Shown: in pieces, positions 10,714 to 19,042 of the stretch
Numbering within the stretch: the first letter of the stretch is position 1
Layout of the letters: each line of letters opens with the position of its first letter
Origin: Hoyosella levis
GTDB lineage: Bacteria > Actinomycetota > Actinomycetes > Mycobacteriales > Mycobacteriaceae
Length of the DNA: 64,000 nucleotides
Direction: 5' to 3'
NCBI RefSeq assembly: GCF_026008515.1
Contig: NZ_BQYM01000011.1
Location: forward strand, 90,712-154,711
Translations under genes and position numbers: made by a program
Notes under the pieces: model-generated
What the model was told of the DNA's origin: nothing
Database searches by the model: none
The model's input: the letters and a program-made list of their open reading frames with translations, nothing else

Positions 10714-11669
10714 TGGCAATCAGGGCAAGTCAGTCGACAGAGCGAACAAGCAGGACACCATCGATCGTCGAGCGCATCCGCGAGCATCGTGGCGGAACGC
10801 CGTTCTCGGTGGAGTTCTATCCGCCCCGCAACGAGCTGGAGGAGCAGCGCTTGTGGCGCGCGGTGCGCACCTTCGAGCAGATGCACCCGGCTTTTGTCTC
10901 GATGACCTACGGCGCGGGCGGATCGACCCGCGACCGCACCGTGCGCATCGCAGGGCAGCTGGCGCAGGAGACAACCTTGCTGCCGGTAGCCCACTTGACC
11001 GCCGTGAACCACAGCCTCGACGAGCTGCGCGGGCTCGTGGGGTCCTACGCCGACCGCGGGATCGTCAACCTGCTCGCGCTGCGCGGGGACCCGCCGGGCG
11101 ATCCGCTGGGAAACTGGGTGAAGCACCCGCAGGGCCTGGAGTACGCCGAGGAACTGGTGCGGCTCATCCGCGAGCTCGGTGACTTCCACGTCGGGGTGGC
11201 GTCCTTCCCCGAGGGGCACTACCGTGCCGCGTCGCTCGAGGAGGACACGCGGTTCCTCCTGGGGAAGCTCCGCGCGGGCGCCGAGTACTCGATCACCCAG
11301 ATGTTCTTCGAGGTGGACGACTACCTGCGCTTGCGGGATCGGGTAGTCGCGGCCGATCCCGTCCAGGGCGAGAAGCCGATCATCCCCGGCATCATGCCGA
11401 TCACCTCGCTGCGGCAGGTGCGCAAGATCGTGGAGCTCTCCGGCTCCCAGATCCCCGCCCACATCGAGGAACGGCTCGCCCGCGCCGCCGGCAACGGGCC
11501 GGAGGAGGACAAGGCCGAGGTTCGCAAGGTCGGCATGGAGCTCGCCACCACGATGTGCGAGCGGCTGATCGCCGAAGAGGTCCCCTGCCTGCATTTCTGC
11601 ACCCTCAACTTCGCCAAGGCCACCCGGGAGGTCCTCTCGAACCTCGGCATGGCGGCAGTGCCGGCCTAG
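10713..11669 (+). CDS. metF: Methylenetetrahydrofolate reductase
   Basis: Reduces 5,10-methylene-THF to 5-methyl-THF for methionine synthesis. The 318-residue TIM-barrel flavoprotein has the family blocks VEFYPPR, TYGAGGS, ALRGDPPG and ITQMFF. The GTG at 10713 is chosen from the leaderless signature and homolog length; the frame is open from 10665. It corresponds in position to Rv2172c of M. tuberculosis, between idsA2 and lppM. It is convergent with cruG, with only 4 bp between stop codons. Confidence 0.93.
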   Translation: MAIRASQSTERTSRTPSIVERIREHRGGTPFSVEFYPPRNELEEQRLWRAVRTFEQMHPAFVSMTYGAGGSTRDRTVRIAGQLAQETTLLPVAHLTAVNHSLDELRGLVGSYADRGIVNLLALRGDPPGDPLGNWVKHPQGLEYAEELVRLIRELGDFHVGVASFPEGHYRAASLEEDTRFLLGKLRAGAEYSITQMFFEVDDYLRLRDRVVAADPVQGEKPIIPGIMPITSLRQVRKIVELSGSQIPAHIEERLARAAGNGPEEDKAEVRKVGMELATTMCERLIAEEVPCLHFCTLNFAKATREVLSNLGMAAVPA

Positions 11670-11673
11670 GCGA

Positions 11674-12855
11674 TCACGGGCGCGGCAGCGGGCGCGATCG
11701 CCATGTAGCCTCGCCGCGCCGGTGCCGCGCCCGGGAGTCCAGGACCAGCGCGATCACCCCAGCAGCACCGGCGGGATGGGCGAGGGCGCTCGCGATCCGG
11801 GCACGTCGCGGAGTGCCTCCTCGCTCCACCTGGCTAGCCAGGAGCCGGGAGGCAACCAGGGATGCGTATCCGGCGCGGGCGAGCGCGCGCGTGCGCGGAT
11901 CGCGGGCACGGACGAGCAGCACGGGGAGGATCTGGGTCACCGCGATCCCGGTGAGGACCATGGCGGTGCTCACCGGCCCACCAAAGGCATGGCCCAGCCA
12001 CCGGCCGTGGCCCGCGCGCAGCGTGGCAGCGCTGGAGTACATGCGGCAGCTCGCGACCTGCCTGCCCAGCACGACAGCAGTCTGGCGGCCATGCCGGCGG
12101 TACTCGCGAGCGAGATCGAGGTCGTCGACGAGGGAGCCGCGAATGCTCGCGTGGCCACCGACCGCTTGATAGGTGCTGGTGCTAGTGGCGAGGAACTGGC
12201 CGCACGCGACAGCGAGCGAGGGACGGAGGCTCCTGTTGGCCAGCCGCACCGGAGCGGTAGCCAGCCAGGACCAGGCGAGCAGTGGCTGGATCAGGTGCTC
12301 GGCAACGGTGCCAGTCTCCTGGTGCGGCCAGATGCTCACCAGGTCGGCCGTGGAGGAATCGAGCGCATGCACTGCCGCGTCGAGCGCCACCGGGGAGACG
12401 CGGACATCGGCATCGAGGAAGACAAGGATCCCGGTCCGCGCGCTCGCGGACTGGCCGCCTGCCGCGTGGTCAGCAAGGCGCTGGCAGGCCCACTGCTTGC
12501 CGACCCACCCCGGGGGTGGCTCCGCGTCGCTCGCGCGCACCTCGAATCGCGGATCGCCGCCAATTGCCTCGGAAGCGGCCGCGGCCGTGCCATCCGTCGA
12601 TGCGTCGTCAAGGATGAGCACGCGCACGTGGTGGTCCGTGTCCTGCCGGCGGAGGTCGCTGATGAGCGCGGGAAGCGTGTGGACCTCGTTCCGTGCCGGG
12701 ATGCATACCGTGACGTCGCGCCGAGATGTCCCGCCTCGGTGCGCCCGGGGCGCGGCAACCGTATTGTGCACGGTCATCGCGAGGAGCACGCCCGCGGTGC
12801 AAGCACCGATCGTTGCTAGCCATCGCTGGGGCGGCACGTCAGTGAACGAGGTCAC
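11674..12855 (-). CDS. Family 2 glycosyltransferase, CruG/CrtQ-like (carotenoid glycosylation)
   Basis: A 393-residue GT2 enzyme with an N-terminal hydrophobic segment and C-terminal membrane helices. Catalytic features are CIPARNE, DDASTDGT, the DxD-type FLDADVR and the DDLDLA segment that carries the catalytic acid. It lies downstream of a CruF-like hydratase; in cyanobacteria the CruF/CruG pair hydrates and then glycosylates the end of a carotenoid. The GTG start overlaps the lppM end by 17 nt, so it is translationally coupled. The acceptor is inferred from context; another lipid acceptor remains possible. Confidence 0.78.
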   Translation of the reverse strand: MTSFTDVPPQRWLATIGACTAGVLLAMTVHNTVAAPRAHRGGTSRRDVTVCIPARNEVHTLPALISDLRRQDTDHHVRVLILDDASTDGTAAAASEAIGGDPRFEVRASDAEPPPGWVGKQWACQRLADHAAGGQSASARTGILVFLDADVRVSPVALDAAVHALDSSTADLVSIWPHQETGTVAEHLIQPLLAWSWLATAPVRLANRSLRPSLAVACGQFLATSTSTYQAVGGHASIRGSLVDDLDLAREYRRHGRQTAVVLGRQVASCRMYSSAATLRAGHGRWLGHAFGGPVSTAMVLTGIAVTQILPVLLVRARDPRTRALARAGYASLVASRLLASQVERGGTPRRARIASALAHPAGAAGVIALVLDSRARHRRGEATWRSRPLPRP

Positions 12856-13522
12856 CAGGCTTGGGGGACCGGTTCCGGCTGAACCACGCGAGCGCGCCCA
12901 CGACGACCGCGGCGGCGACGCTGCCCCCGATCACGAAGCCCGCCCAGCCAGCGAAGCTGCGGGTGTTCGGGTCGGTGTAGCTCGTCTCGGCGCGGAAAGT
13001 CGATAGCTGTCCGGCCGCGGGAGTCCAGGTGACTGATCGATTGCTGGTCTGATCGCCATTGGTGGATTCCACCGAGGACGGGAAGGTCACCGAGATGCGA
13101 ACCTCCGCGCCCTCACCGATGTTCCGCAGGTCAGCGCGCCCGGTGAGGGTCACGTCCGAGCCGTTGCGGACCAGTCGGACATCAAAGCTGCCGGGGACAT
13201 CGCTGCTGGTCAGGGCGAGCTGCCGGAAATCGGCGAAGCTGAGGTCATTGAAGATGAGCTCGCTGCCCACGAAGCCCTCGTCGGCCCACGGCTGGACCCT
13301 GGCGCGGATGCGCAGGGAATCCTGGATCCGTAGCTGTGGTCCCGTGGAGTCATCGCCCGAAGCGCGCTGGGCAACGATCATTCGTCCTGACACGCGATCA
13401 TCGCTGCTGATGCTGACGTCGATGTCAGCGCGCAGGCATCCGGCGAGGAGCGTGGCGAACGTGGCGAGCAACAACGTGGCGATGACGGTGCGCGCGCGCC
13501 GAGGCAATGCGGTTTGAGACAC
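12839..13522 (-). CDS. lppM: LppM family lipoprotein
   Basis: 227 residues, the length known for M. tuberculosis LppM (Rv2171). There is a short basic N-terminus, a hydrophobic stretch and the lipobox LLAGC, so it should be diacylated by Lgt and cut by LspA. The body starts LRADIDVSIS and carries no enzyme motif. A C-terminal transmembrane helix (about residues 195-215) is followed by a basic cytoplasmic tail. The GTG at 13522 is 4 bp after the cruF stop. In mycobacteria LppM affects trafficking of phosphatidylinositol mannosides/lipoglycans and phagosome maturation. Here it is embedded between cruF and a glycosyltransferase. Confidence 0.88.
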   Translation of the reverse strand: MSQTALPRRARTVIATLLLATFATLLAGCLRADIDVSISSDDRVSGRMIVAQRASGDDSTGPQLRIQDSLRIRARVQPWADEGFVGSELIFNDLSFADFRQLALTSSDVPGSFDVRLVRNGSDVTLTGRADLRNIGEGAEVRISVTFPSSVESTNGDQTSNRSVTWTPAAGQLSTFRAETSYTDPNTRSFAGWAGFVIGGSVAAAVVVGALAWFSRNRSPKPGDLVH

Positions 13523-13526
13523 AGGG

Positions 13527-14402
13527 CTATCGTGCCAGGTCGTTCGCGCCTCGTGCGCGAGGGTGGCGGGGTTTGCCATGCATCCGTGATCTCCAGGGCC
13601 GGATGCGACGAGCGGCCAGGAGCAGCGGAACGCCCGTGATCGCCATGCCAACGAACCCATAGACGGCCGAAAGGCGCAGGTCAGGAAGGAACACCAGGTG
13701 CGCGACGGCGGATCCCAGCCACGTCCAGATGAACAATGCCAGGGGTGCAGCGTCCCGTCGCATCTGGGTCCGCGGCGAGGACGCGGGAACCGGGTCGGCG
13801 AAAGCGAGAAGCGTGGCGATGCATAGCGCGACCAGTGCCCAGCCCGCATAGTTCGACAGAGGAATAGGGAAGCCTGGCAGGGTGGGGCCTTGCGCGCACC
13901 AGGACCAGTAGCCGGCCGTGACCATTTGCGGATCGAGGTACAGGTCCCACGCGACAATGGTGGCTCCCGTGAGGGGCACCCGTATCCACTGGCGGCCACG
14001 GGGCAGCAGGGACGCCACGGCCGAGGCCGCGCACCAGGCCGGATAGCTCCCGCCCACCCAGGCCAGCGGGACGATCACCGGGACGTCGGCGATGGCGGGG
14101 CCAAGCCGGTCAAGGGCGTACTCGTAGCAACCGAACGGGAAGCCCGTCGCCACACCGATCGCCTCCGCGGCGAGGCCACCACCAGCCGCGCCGACTAGCA
14201 GCGTGAGCGCGAATGCAGTGCCGCGGGAGGCGAGGGCGTGCACGAGCGCGGCGACCGCCAGGAGGATCACCACGAGCGCGGTCACCGTATCGGCGAGAGT
14301 GCCCTCGGCCAGGGGGAAAACGATCTGGGCCAGGATCGCCGCGAGCGACAGCAGGACCGCCATGCACGCGAGCCAGGACCCGCGCGGACGGGAGGATGTC
14401 AT
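13527..14402 (-). CDS. cruF: Carotenoid biosynthesis membrane protein, CruF-like 1',2'-hydratase
   Basis: A 291-residue, very hydrophobic protein of about 7 membrane segments with DUF422/CruF-type motifs: TGFPFGCYEY, PLAWVGGSYPAW, DLYLDPQM and GYWSW. Family members add water to the psi end group of acyclic or monocyclic carotenoids. The start is taken as ATG 14402, which forms an ATGA overlap with the crtO stop; a GTG at 14411 is the alternative. It lies between crtO and lppM. It was considered as a lycopene cyclase but lacks those motifs. Confidence 0.8.
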   Translation of the reverse strand: MTSSRPRGSWLACMAVLLSLAAILAQIVFPLAEGTLADTVTALVVILLAVAALVHALASRGTAFALTLLVGAAGGGLAAEAIGVATGFPFGCYEYALDRLGPAIADVPVIVPLAWVGGSYPAWCAASAVASLLPRGRQWIRVPLTGATIVAWDLYLDPQMVTAGYWSWCAQGPTLPGFPIPLSNYAGWALVALCIATLLAFADPVPASSPRTQMRRDAAPLALFIWTWLGSAVAHLVFLPDLRLSAVYGFVGMAITGVPLLLAARRIRPWRSRMHGKPRHPRARGANDLAR

Positions 14403-15982
14403 CGTGGCCACGCGACGCGGTGCCGCAGGTTCCCGAAGCGTGCATCGCGCAGAGCAAGCCGTGCGGCGCTACGCCCGCTGAAACCGGAGACGCCGCCGCC
14501 GGGATGGGTCGAGGCCCCGGTGAGGTAGAAGCCCGGCGCGGCCGGGACCCGATGCTGCGCGAGCTGCGGCACAGGGCGCCACAGCATCATCTGGTCAAGC
14601 CCCATCTCCACGTGCATGACATTGCCGCCGAGGAGGCCGAGCTCGGTGGCCAGTGACTTGGGTGTCTGGACGTAGCGGTCAAGGAGCTGCGCGGAGAGCC
14701 CGGGGGCGTAGCGCTCGAGCTCGGCGATGATCCGGTCGCACTCCTGGTCGGCGACGTCATCCCAGTCGTGGTCCCGCAGCGTGTAGGGCTGCCACTGGGA
14801 CCACAGCGTGAGCTGGTGCTCGCCGGGCGGAGCAAGCGTGGGATCGATCGCGCTGAAGGCCATCGCGAGCGCGACGGGTCGCTCGGCGCGGTCCCCGGCA
14901 AGCATCGCGCCATGGGCGCGCCGCAGGTGGGATCGATCGGTGGCGAGGAGCTGCAGGCCGGCGAGCACGGAGTCGCCGTCCGGTCCCGCGGAGGGGTACG
15001 AGGGCAGCGCCGAGGAGCGCAGCCGCACCGCCATTCCGAGCCCTGGACCCACCCGGATGCGGCGCCGCCAGGTCTCGATCCGTCGCGCATCGTATCCGCC
15101 GCGGGCAAGCATATCGAGAGTGGTGAGCACGTGGCAGCCAGCGATGACGGTGGCGGCGCGATGCTGCTTGCCTGAAGTGGTCGTGACGATCCATTCACTG
15201 CCGTCGCGCTCCACGCAATCGACGGCATCGCCGAGGAGGATGCGCCCGCCATCCTCGCTCAGGCGCGCTGCCAGAGCCTCGGTGAGCGCGCCGCTGCCAC
15301 CCACGGGGCGCCCCGGGGGCAGGGCATGCATGAGCGCCGCGAATCCCACCATCGGGGCAGTGCCCGGCTCGGAGACAGGCGGCCCGGACTGGGCGCCGAA
15401 CCAGGCGAGCGCCGCCTTGAGCCGCTCGCTGTCGAAGTAGTAGTCGAGGAGCGCATCACCGCTGGCGAGGAACTCACGGGAGAGCTGAGCAGGGTCGCCA
15501 TCAGTGTCCAGGCCCCAGAACGACCTGATCAGGGAGGCGGGTGCCGGTGGCCGCGCGAACGCGCGCATCACTTTCTGGCTGCGCGGCGCCCAGTCATGGA
15601 CGAAGCTCCGGTACGCGCGCGCGTCCCGGGGGCCGCAGGCACGGTGGATCGACTCGCAGGTGGCGTCGAGGTCCTGGTGGAACACGATGCCCGGCTCCCC
15701 GGTGCCGGGCTCGGCGGGCGCGAAGGCCCAGGGGTCGCACTCGAGGTAGCGCAGCCCGTGCCGGGACAGCCCGAGGTCCTCGATAATGCCGCTGTGGCGG
15801 ATCATCAGGTGCGCGGAGGAGCCGCGATCGACACGATGGCCGGGGAAGCGCTCGACTGTCGATACGGCGCCGCCGATGACGGTATCGCGCTCGAGGACCG
15901 TGGTCGTCCACCCGGCCCGCGCCAGGTAGCAGGCGCTGGTCAGCGCATTGTGGCCGGATCCGATGATGATGGCGTCGCTCAC
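14399..15982 (-). CDS. crtO: CrtO/CrtD-like carotenoid oxidoreductase
   Basis: A 527-residue FAD protein. The N-terminal motif is AIIIGSGHNALTSACYLARAG with ERDTVIGGAVST. The C-terminus has LDQMMLWRPVPQ and GASTHPGGGVSGFSGR, as in CrtO-type beta-carotene ketolases of Rhodococcus and Deinococcus and in related desaturases. The GTG at 15982 is chosen because the flavin fold begins immediately, 11 nt after the GNAT stop; the open frame continues to 16492 as a shadow. A ketolase is favoured over a 3,4-desaturase, but the reaction cannot be settled from sequence. Confidence 0.78.
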   Translation of the reverse strand: MSDAIIIGSGHNALTSACYLARAGWTTTVLERDTVIGGAVSTVERFPGHRVDRGSSAHLMIRHSGIIEDLGLSRHGLRYLECDPWAFAPAEPGTGEPGIVFHQDLDATCESIHRACGPRDARAYRSFVHDWAPRSQKVMRAFARPPAPASLIRSFWGLDTDGDPAQLSREFLASGDALLDYYFDSERLKAALAWFGAQSGPPVSEPGTAPMVGFAALMHALPPGRPVGGSGALTEALAARLSEDGGRILLGDAVDCVERDGSEWIVTTTSGKQHRAATVIAGCHVLTTLDMLARGGYDARRIETWRRRIRVGPGLGMAVRLRSSALPSYPSAGPDGDSVLAGLQLLATDRSHLRRAHGAMLAGDRAERPVALAMAFSAIDPTLAPPGEHQLTLWSQWQPYTLRDHDWDDVADQECDRIIAELERYAPGLSAQLLDRYVQTPKSLATELGLLGGNVMHVEMGLDQMMLWRPVPQLAQHRVPAAPGFYLTGASTHPGGGVSGFSGRSAARLALRDARFGNLRHRVAWPR

Positions 15983-15993
15983 GATGCCCGAGC

Positions 15994-16647
15994 CTATGCG
16001 GTGGTCGTCGCGAGCGGCAGGGCGCGCCCCAGCACGGCGAAGGCGCGGGGGTCCCCGTCGAACCGGAAGTCGCGGAGGACATCCTCGAAGCCGCGCCGCC
16101 GGTAGAGCCGCCACGCGCGATTGGACTCGCCCACCACCTCGGGAGTGGAGAGAAGCACCCGGGATGCGGGGCATCCGGCGAGGAGCTGGCCGAGCAGCGC
16201 ATCGCCCAGCCCGTTTCCCTGGGCCGAGGGGTGGATATGCAGCTCGGTGAGCTCGAAGTAGTCCTGGAGGAGCTGCGCGGCCGCCGCGCTTCCGTGCGTC
16301 CGGGTGAGGCCGCGGCGGACCTGCTCGTACCACCATTGCTGGCTGGCTCCCGTGTAGCCGTATGCGATGCCGAGGAGCGTGCCGTGGAGGTCGGCCTGGG
16401 GCAGTGCCGCGTGGGCAGGGCGGTCGTGCGCGCGGGGCGGCGCGAGGACAGCGGCCGCTCGCCAGCCGGGTCGCAGGGCATGCTCGGCCCACATCGGGGC
16501 TCGCCGCCGAGCGACGGATGCGGGGTATCCCATGGCCTGGACATAGATCGTGAGCGCCTCGTGGAGGCGGTCGCGCATCTGTGCCGGGGTGAGATCGGCG
16601 ACGTACGGCTGCTGCACTGCGGTAGCGATCCTCGGGAGGCGGGTCAT
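15994..16647 (-). CDS. GNAT-family N-acetyltransferase (Rv2170 type)
   Basis: 217 residues with a C-terminal GNAT fold: the pyrophosphate-loop segment HPSAQGNGLGDALL (QxxGxG/A type), then SNRAWRLYRRRGF, the usual last strand and helix. The position upstream of lppM matches Rv2170 in M. tuberculosis, which acetylates isocitrate lyase lysines; the substrate here is unproven. It heads the minus-strand unit GNAT-crtO-cruF-lppM-cruG and is divergent from the HEPN-like gene. No Shine-Dalgarno precedes ATG 16647; a TACGAT -10 candidate lies about 35 nt upstream. Confidence 0.85.
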   Translation of the reverse strand: MTRLPRIATAVQQPYVADLTPAQMRDRLHEALTIYVQAMGYPASVARRRAPMWAEHALRPGWRAAAVLAPPRAHDRPAHAALPQADLHGTLLGIAYGYTGASQQWWYEQVRRGLTRTHGSAAAAQLLQDYFELTELHIHPSAQGNGLGDALLGQLLAGCPASRVLLSTPEVVGESNRAWRLYRRRGFEDVLRDFRFDGDPRAFAVLGRALPLATTTA

Positions 16648-16833
16648 GGACAGGGAAAAGTGTCAGGCCTGCGCGTTATCGTAGTTCTATCGAACATGGG
16701 TTCGATGCCGCGGCTCGTCCTGCCGGATCACGGCTCGACCGTTGGCCCCAGGCTCTCGGTTGATCCTACTGGCTGCTTGGCGGGCTTCGCGATCGCCGCG
16801 TGCCGGGTTGCCCGGCGGGAAGGAGGTTGGCGG

Positions 16834-17265
16834 ATGCGTCCGGAAACCCGTCGTAGGTTGTCGTGCACGGGCCCGGGAGGCCCGGCGCCCGCGAGCGCGC
16901 AGGCACAGTCGATGCTGAGGAGGGCTGATGCGTTCTGCGCCGAGGCGGGGCTCGCCGAGCACCCGGAGGAGCGGTTCCGCGCCTCGTACCTCGCCGCGCT
17001 GCGTGCTGCGGGCGCGGTGATCATGCTCAGCGTCCCGCGCAGCAGGAGGCGGCGCCCAGCGAGCGCCTGGGCGATGCTCGCTGCGGAAGGTGAACCGTGG
17101 GAGGGCTGGGTCGCGCGGATCGCGCCCTACTCGACGCGCCGCGCCATTGTCGATGCCGGTAGCGCGCGACCCGTCACGGCGTCGGAGGCCGATGCGCTGT
17201 TCGTGCTCGCCGGCGAGTTCGTCGATGCGGTTCATCGCCATGTCGATGTGGCGCGCAGCGCGTGA
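16834..17265 (+). CDS. SAV_6107-family HEPN-like helical protein
   Basis: 143 residues, largely helical, with an ADAFCAEAG...RFRASYLAALRAAGAVI core typical of SAV_6107 HEPN proteins found beside this locus in actinobacteria. A perfect AAGGAGG at 16820-16826 sits 7 nt before ATG 16834 and fixes the start, although the frame is open from 16231. HEPN domains often bind or cut RNA, but the RxxxxH nuclease motif is not evident, so no activity is claimed. It is divergent from the GNAT gene. Confidence 0.72.
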   Translation: MRPETRRRLSCTGPGGPAPASAQAQSMLRRADAFCAEAGLAEHPEERFRASYLAALRAAGAVIMLSVPRSRRRRPASAWAMLAAEGEPWEGWVARIAPYSTRRAIVDAGSARPVTASEADALFVLAGEFVDAVHRHVDVARSA

Positions 17266-17463
17266 TGAGCCCGGATCGCAGGGCGCTCGAGGGGCTGCGC
17301 GCCGGTCGCACGGTGGATTTCTCGAGGGTGCGACAAATCGCACAGATCATCCGTGTGGTAAGTGGCGGCGCCACGCCTTATCATAGTGGTAAGTTCTTGT
17401 CCGAATCAGGAGCCCGCCGCCACCACCGGTGCGGCTTTCACCATCAAGTGCGGGGGAGGGACC

Positions 17464-17895
17464 GTGCCACTCTCCGAGCACGAGCAGCGAATGCTCGAGC
17501 AGATCGAGAGCGCGCTCTACGCGGAGGATCCGAAGTTTGCCTCCCAAGTGCGCTCTGCGGGAACACGAGGCCCGTCGACGCGGCGGCGCATGCAGTTCAT
17601 CGCGCTGTTCGCCGTGGGTCTTGTCCTGCTTATTGCCGGGCTCGCCCTCCCGGTGCTGATGGTAGGAGGATTCCCAGCCGTCAGCTTCCTCGGCTTCCTC
17701 GTGATGTTTGGTACGGGGGTGTGGGCACTGCTCGGCAAGCATGATTCCGGCAGTGCGAGCGCTGGCGACAAGCCGGACGCACCCACGCAGCCACCCGGCA
17801 AGACCGGGAAGACGGGGAAGAAGCCACCGAAGCGGACGTCGGGCAGCTTCTCCGAGCGAATGGAAGAACGCTTCCGCAAGCGCTTCGAGGAGTAG
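17464..17895 (+). CDS. DUF3040 membrane protein (Rv2169c-like)
   Basis: 143 residues. The N-terminal PLSEHEQRMLEQIE motif defines DUF3040. Two transmembrane helices (about residues 45-64 and 69-88) are followed by a charged tail rich in Lys, Pro and Gly ending RMEERFRKRFEE. The GTG at 17464 has GGGAGGG just upstream. Proteins of this family are conserved next to mraZ in mycolata; no function is established. It is followed by a strong hairpin terminator. Confidence 0.88.
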   Translation: MPLSEHEQRMLEQIESALYAEDPKFASQVRSAGTRGPSTRRRMQFIALFAVGLVLLIAGLALPVLMVGGFPAVSFLGFLVMFGTGVWALLGKHDSGSASAGDKPDAPTQPPGKTGKTGKKPPKRTSGSFSERMEERFRKRFEE

Positions 17896-17927
17896 GCCTC
17901 TGCGCTTGCTCCAACATCACTCTCGTT

Positions 17928-17960
17928 CCGGGTCCAGCTCTTGCAGCTGGGCCCGGCTTT
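17928..17960 (+). terminator. Rho-independent-type terminator after the DUF3040 gene
   Basis: A 12-bp stem (17928-17939 with 17945-17956, one G.T wobble) around a 5-nt loop, followed by CTTTGTTGT. It separates the DUF3040 gene from the dcw promoter region. Confidence 0.75.
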
Positions 17961-18285
17961 GTTGTGTCGTGCGATCGGCAGCGCTTCCCCCACTTCCACC
18001 CACGTCCCGCGCCGGATGAGGCTCCAGGGCGCGAGCCTTGAGGGCGCGGAGGGCGTAGCGCGTGCATCGAGGGCGTGAGCGTGCGAGAAGCGTCAGGCTT
18101 CGGCCCCGGAACTGTCGTTTTTCGCACTCTTTCGCACTCTGGAGCAATGCCGACCTGCACGCCGGAGCGCCGCAGCCCACCAGTGCCCTGGGGTCGAGAG
18201 TCGCGGCAGGCCAAAGCCCCCCACCATGCGTCGGGCGCGCTAGCTGAGGATATCCCCGCGTTTTCGTTGGCAACACGTCTGTAAT
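17961..18285. other. Intergenic stretch between the DUF3040 terminator and the dcw promoter
   Basis: About 325 bp with no credible gene. Open frames on both strands lack ribosome binding sites and recognisable protein. It contains a perfect 10-bp tandem duplication (18121-18140). A small RNA could be present but nothing directly supports one. Confidence 0.5.
18121..18140. repeat. Perfect 10-bp tandem duplication upstream of mraZ
   Basis: TTCGCACTCT at 18121-18130 is repeated at 18131-18140. It lies about 150 bp upstream of the MraZ operator and has a different sequence, so it is probably not an MraZ box. Confidence 0.6.
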
Positions 18286-18334
18286 TGATTGCAGGTGGGG
18301 GAAAGTGGGGTAACGTGGTGGCCGGTGGAACACG
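18286..18334 (+). promoter_or_regulatory. dcw promoter with MraZ operator array
   Basis: Four GTGG-type repeats recur with an exact 10-bp period: GTGGGGGAAA (18295-18304), GTGGGGTAAC (18305-18314), GTGGTGGCCG (18315-18324) and GTGGAACACG (18325-18334). MraZ is known to bind direct GTGGG-type repeats upstream of its own gene. A candidate -35 TTGCAG (18289-18294) and -10 TAACGT (18311-18316) are 16 bp apart, so the first two boxes would lie in the promoter spacer. This predicts autorepression of the whole cluster. The promoter hexamers are less certain than the repeats. Confidence 0.75.
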
Positions 18335-18378
18335 AGGGTGAATCACCTGGGCTTGCGTGTTGAGGAGGTGTCGACGAC

Positions 18379-18810
18379 GTGTTCTTCGGCACGTACACGC
18401 CCAAGCTTGATGACAAGGGACGACTGACGCTTCCGGCTCGGTTCCGGGAACTACTGGCAGGAGGGGTGATGGTGGCCAAGGGCCAGGATCACAGTCTTTC
18501 TGTCTACCCGCGTGCCGAGTTCCTGGAGCTCGCGCGCAAGGCTTCCGCGATGTCGAGGAGTGACCCGAGCGCGCGCGCGTTCATCCGCGGCCTGGCCGCG
18601 GGAGCGGACGAGCAGCACCTTGACGCGCAGGGGCGGATCAGCATCTCGTCGGCACACCGGCAATGGGCTGGCCTGCAGAAGGAATGCGTGGTGGTGGGAT
18701 CCGTCGATTTCATCGAGATCTGGGACTCCACCGCATGGGACAGCTACCTCTCGGACAACGAGGAGGGCTACTCGACAGCAGCGGACGAGGTGTTGAAGGA
18801 AATTCTGTAG
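18379..18810 (+). CDS. mraZ: Transcriptional regulator MraZ
   Basis: 143 residues with two SpoVT/AbrB-like halves. The first begins [22 protein letters not shown], the second has [14 protein letters not shown]. The GTG at 18379 has GAGGAGG at 18362-18368. MraZ forms a ring-shaped oligomer that represses the dcw operon through repeats in its own promoter, which are seen here at 18295-18334. It is separated from rsmH by 232 bp. Confidence 0.95.
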   Translation: MFFGTYTPKLDDKGRLTLPARFRELLAGGVMVAKGQDHSLSVYPRAEFLELARKASAMSRSDPSARAFIRGLAAGADEQHLDAQGRISISSAHRQWAGLQKECVVVGSVDFIEIWDSTAWDSYLSDNEEGYSTAADEVLKEIL

Positions 18811-19042
18811 CGATTGCAGTGATTGATGCCCCTGTCGGCACATGAGCGGATAACGACCAGCCAGGTGCGGCGTGGCCTCTATCCGGTTAGGCCCCTGACG
18901 TACTTCCCCAACGCCAGGTGCCCTTACCGGATGGGGACCACGCCGCACACGATGCAGGCGTAGTCCGGCCGCAGTCGTGAACGACCACGTTATGCCCCGA
19001 GCCTTCAGCGATACCCCAGCCGATATTCGTGTAGGAGCGTGC

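Noticed and set aside
13527..14402. CruF-like protein considered as a lycopene cyclase (CrtYcd type)
   Set aside because: The motifs TGFPFGCYEY and DLYLDPQM fit the CruF/DUF422 family, and cyclase signatures are absent.
17262..17744. 160-codon open frame after the HEPN-like gene
   Set aside because: It overlaps the DUF3040 gene in another frame, is Arg-rich shadow sequence and has no ribosome binding site.
18295..18334. Short regular repeats considered as a CRISPR array
   Set aside because: The 10-bp period has no unique spacers and no cas genes are nearby; position and sequence fit MraZ boxes.
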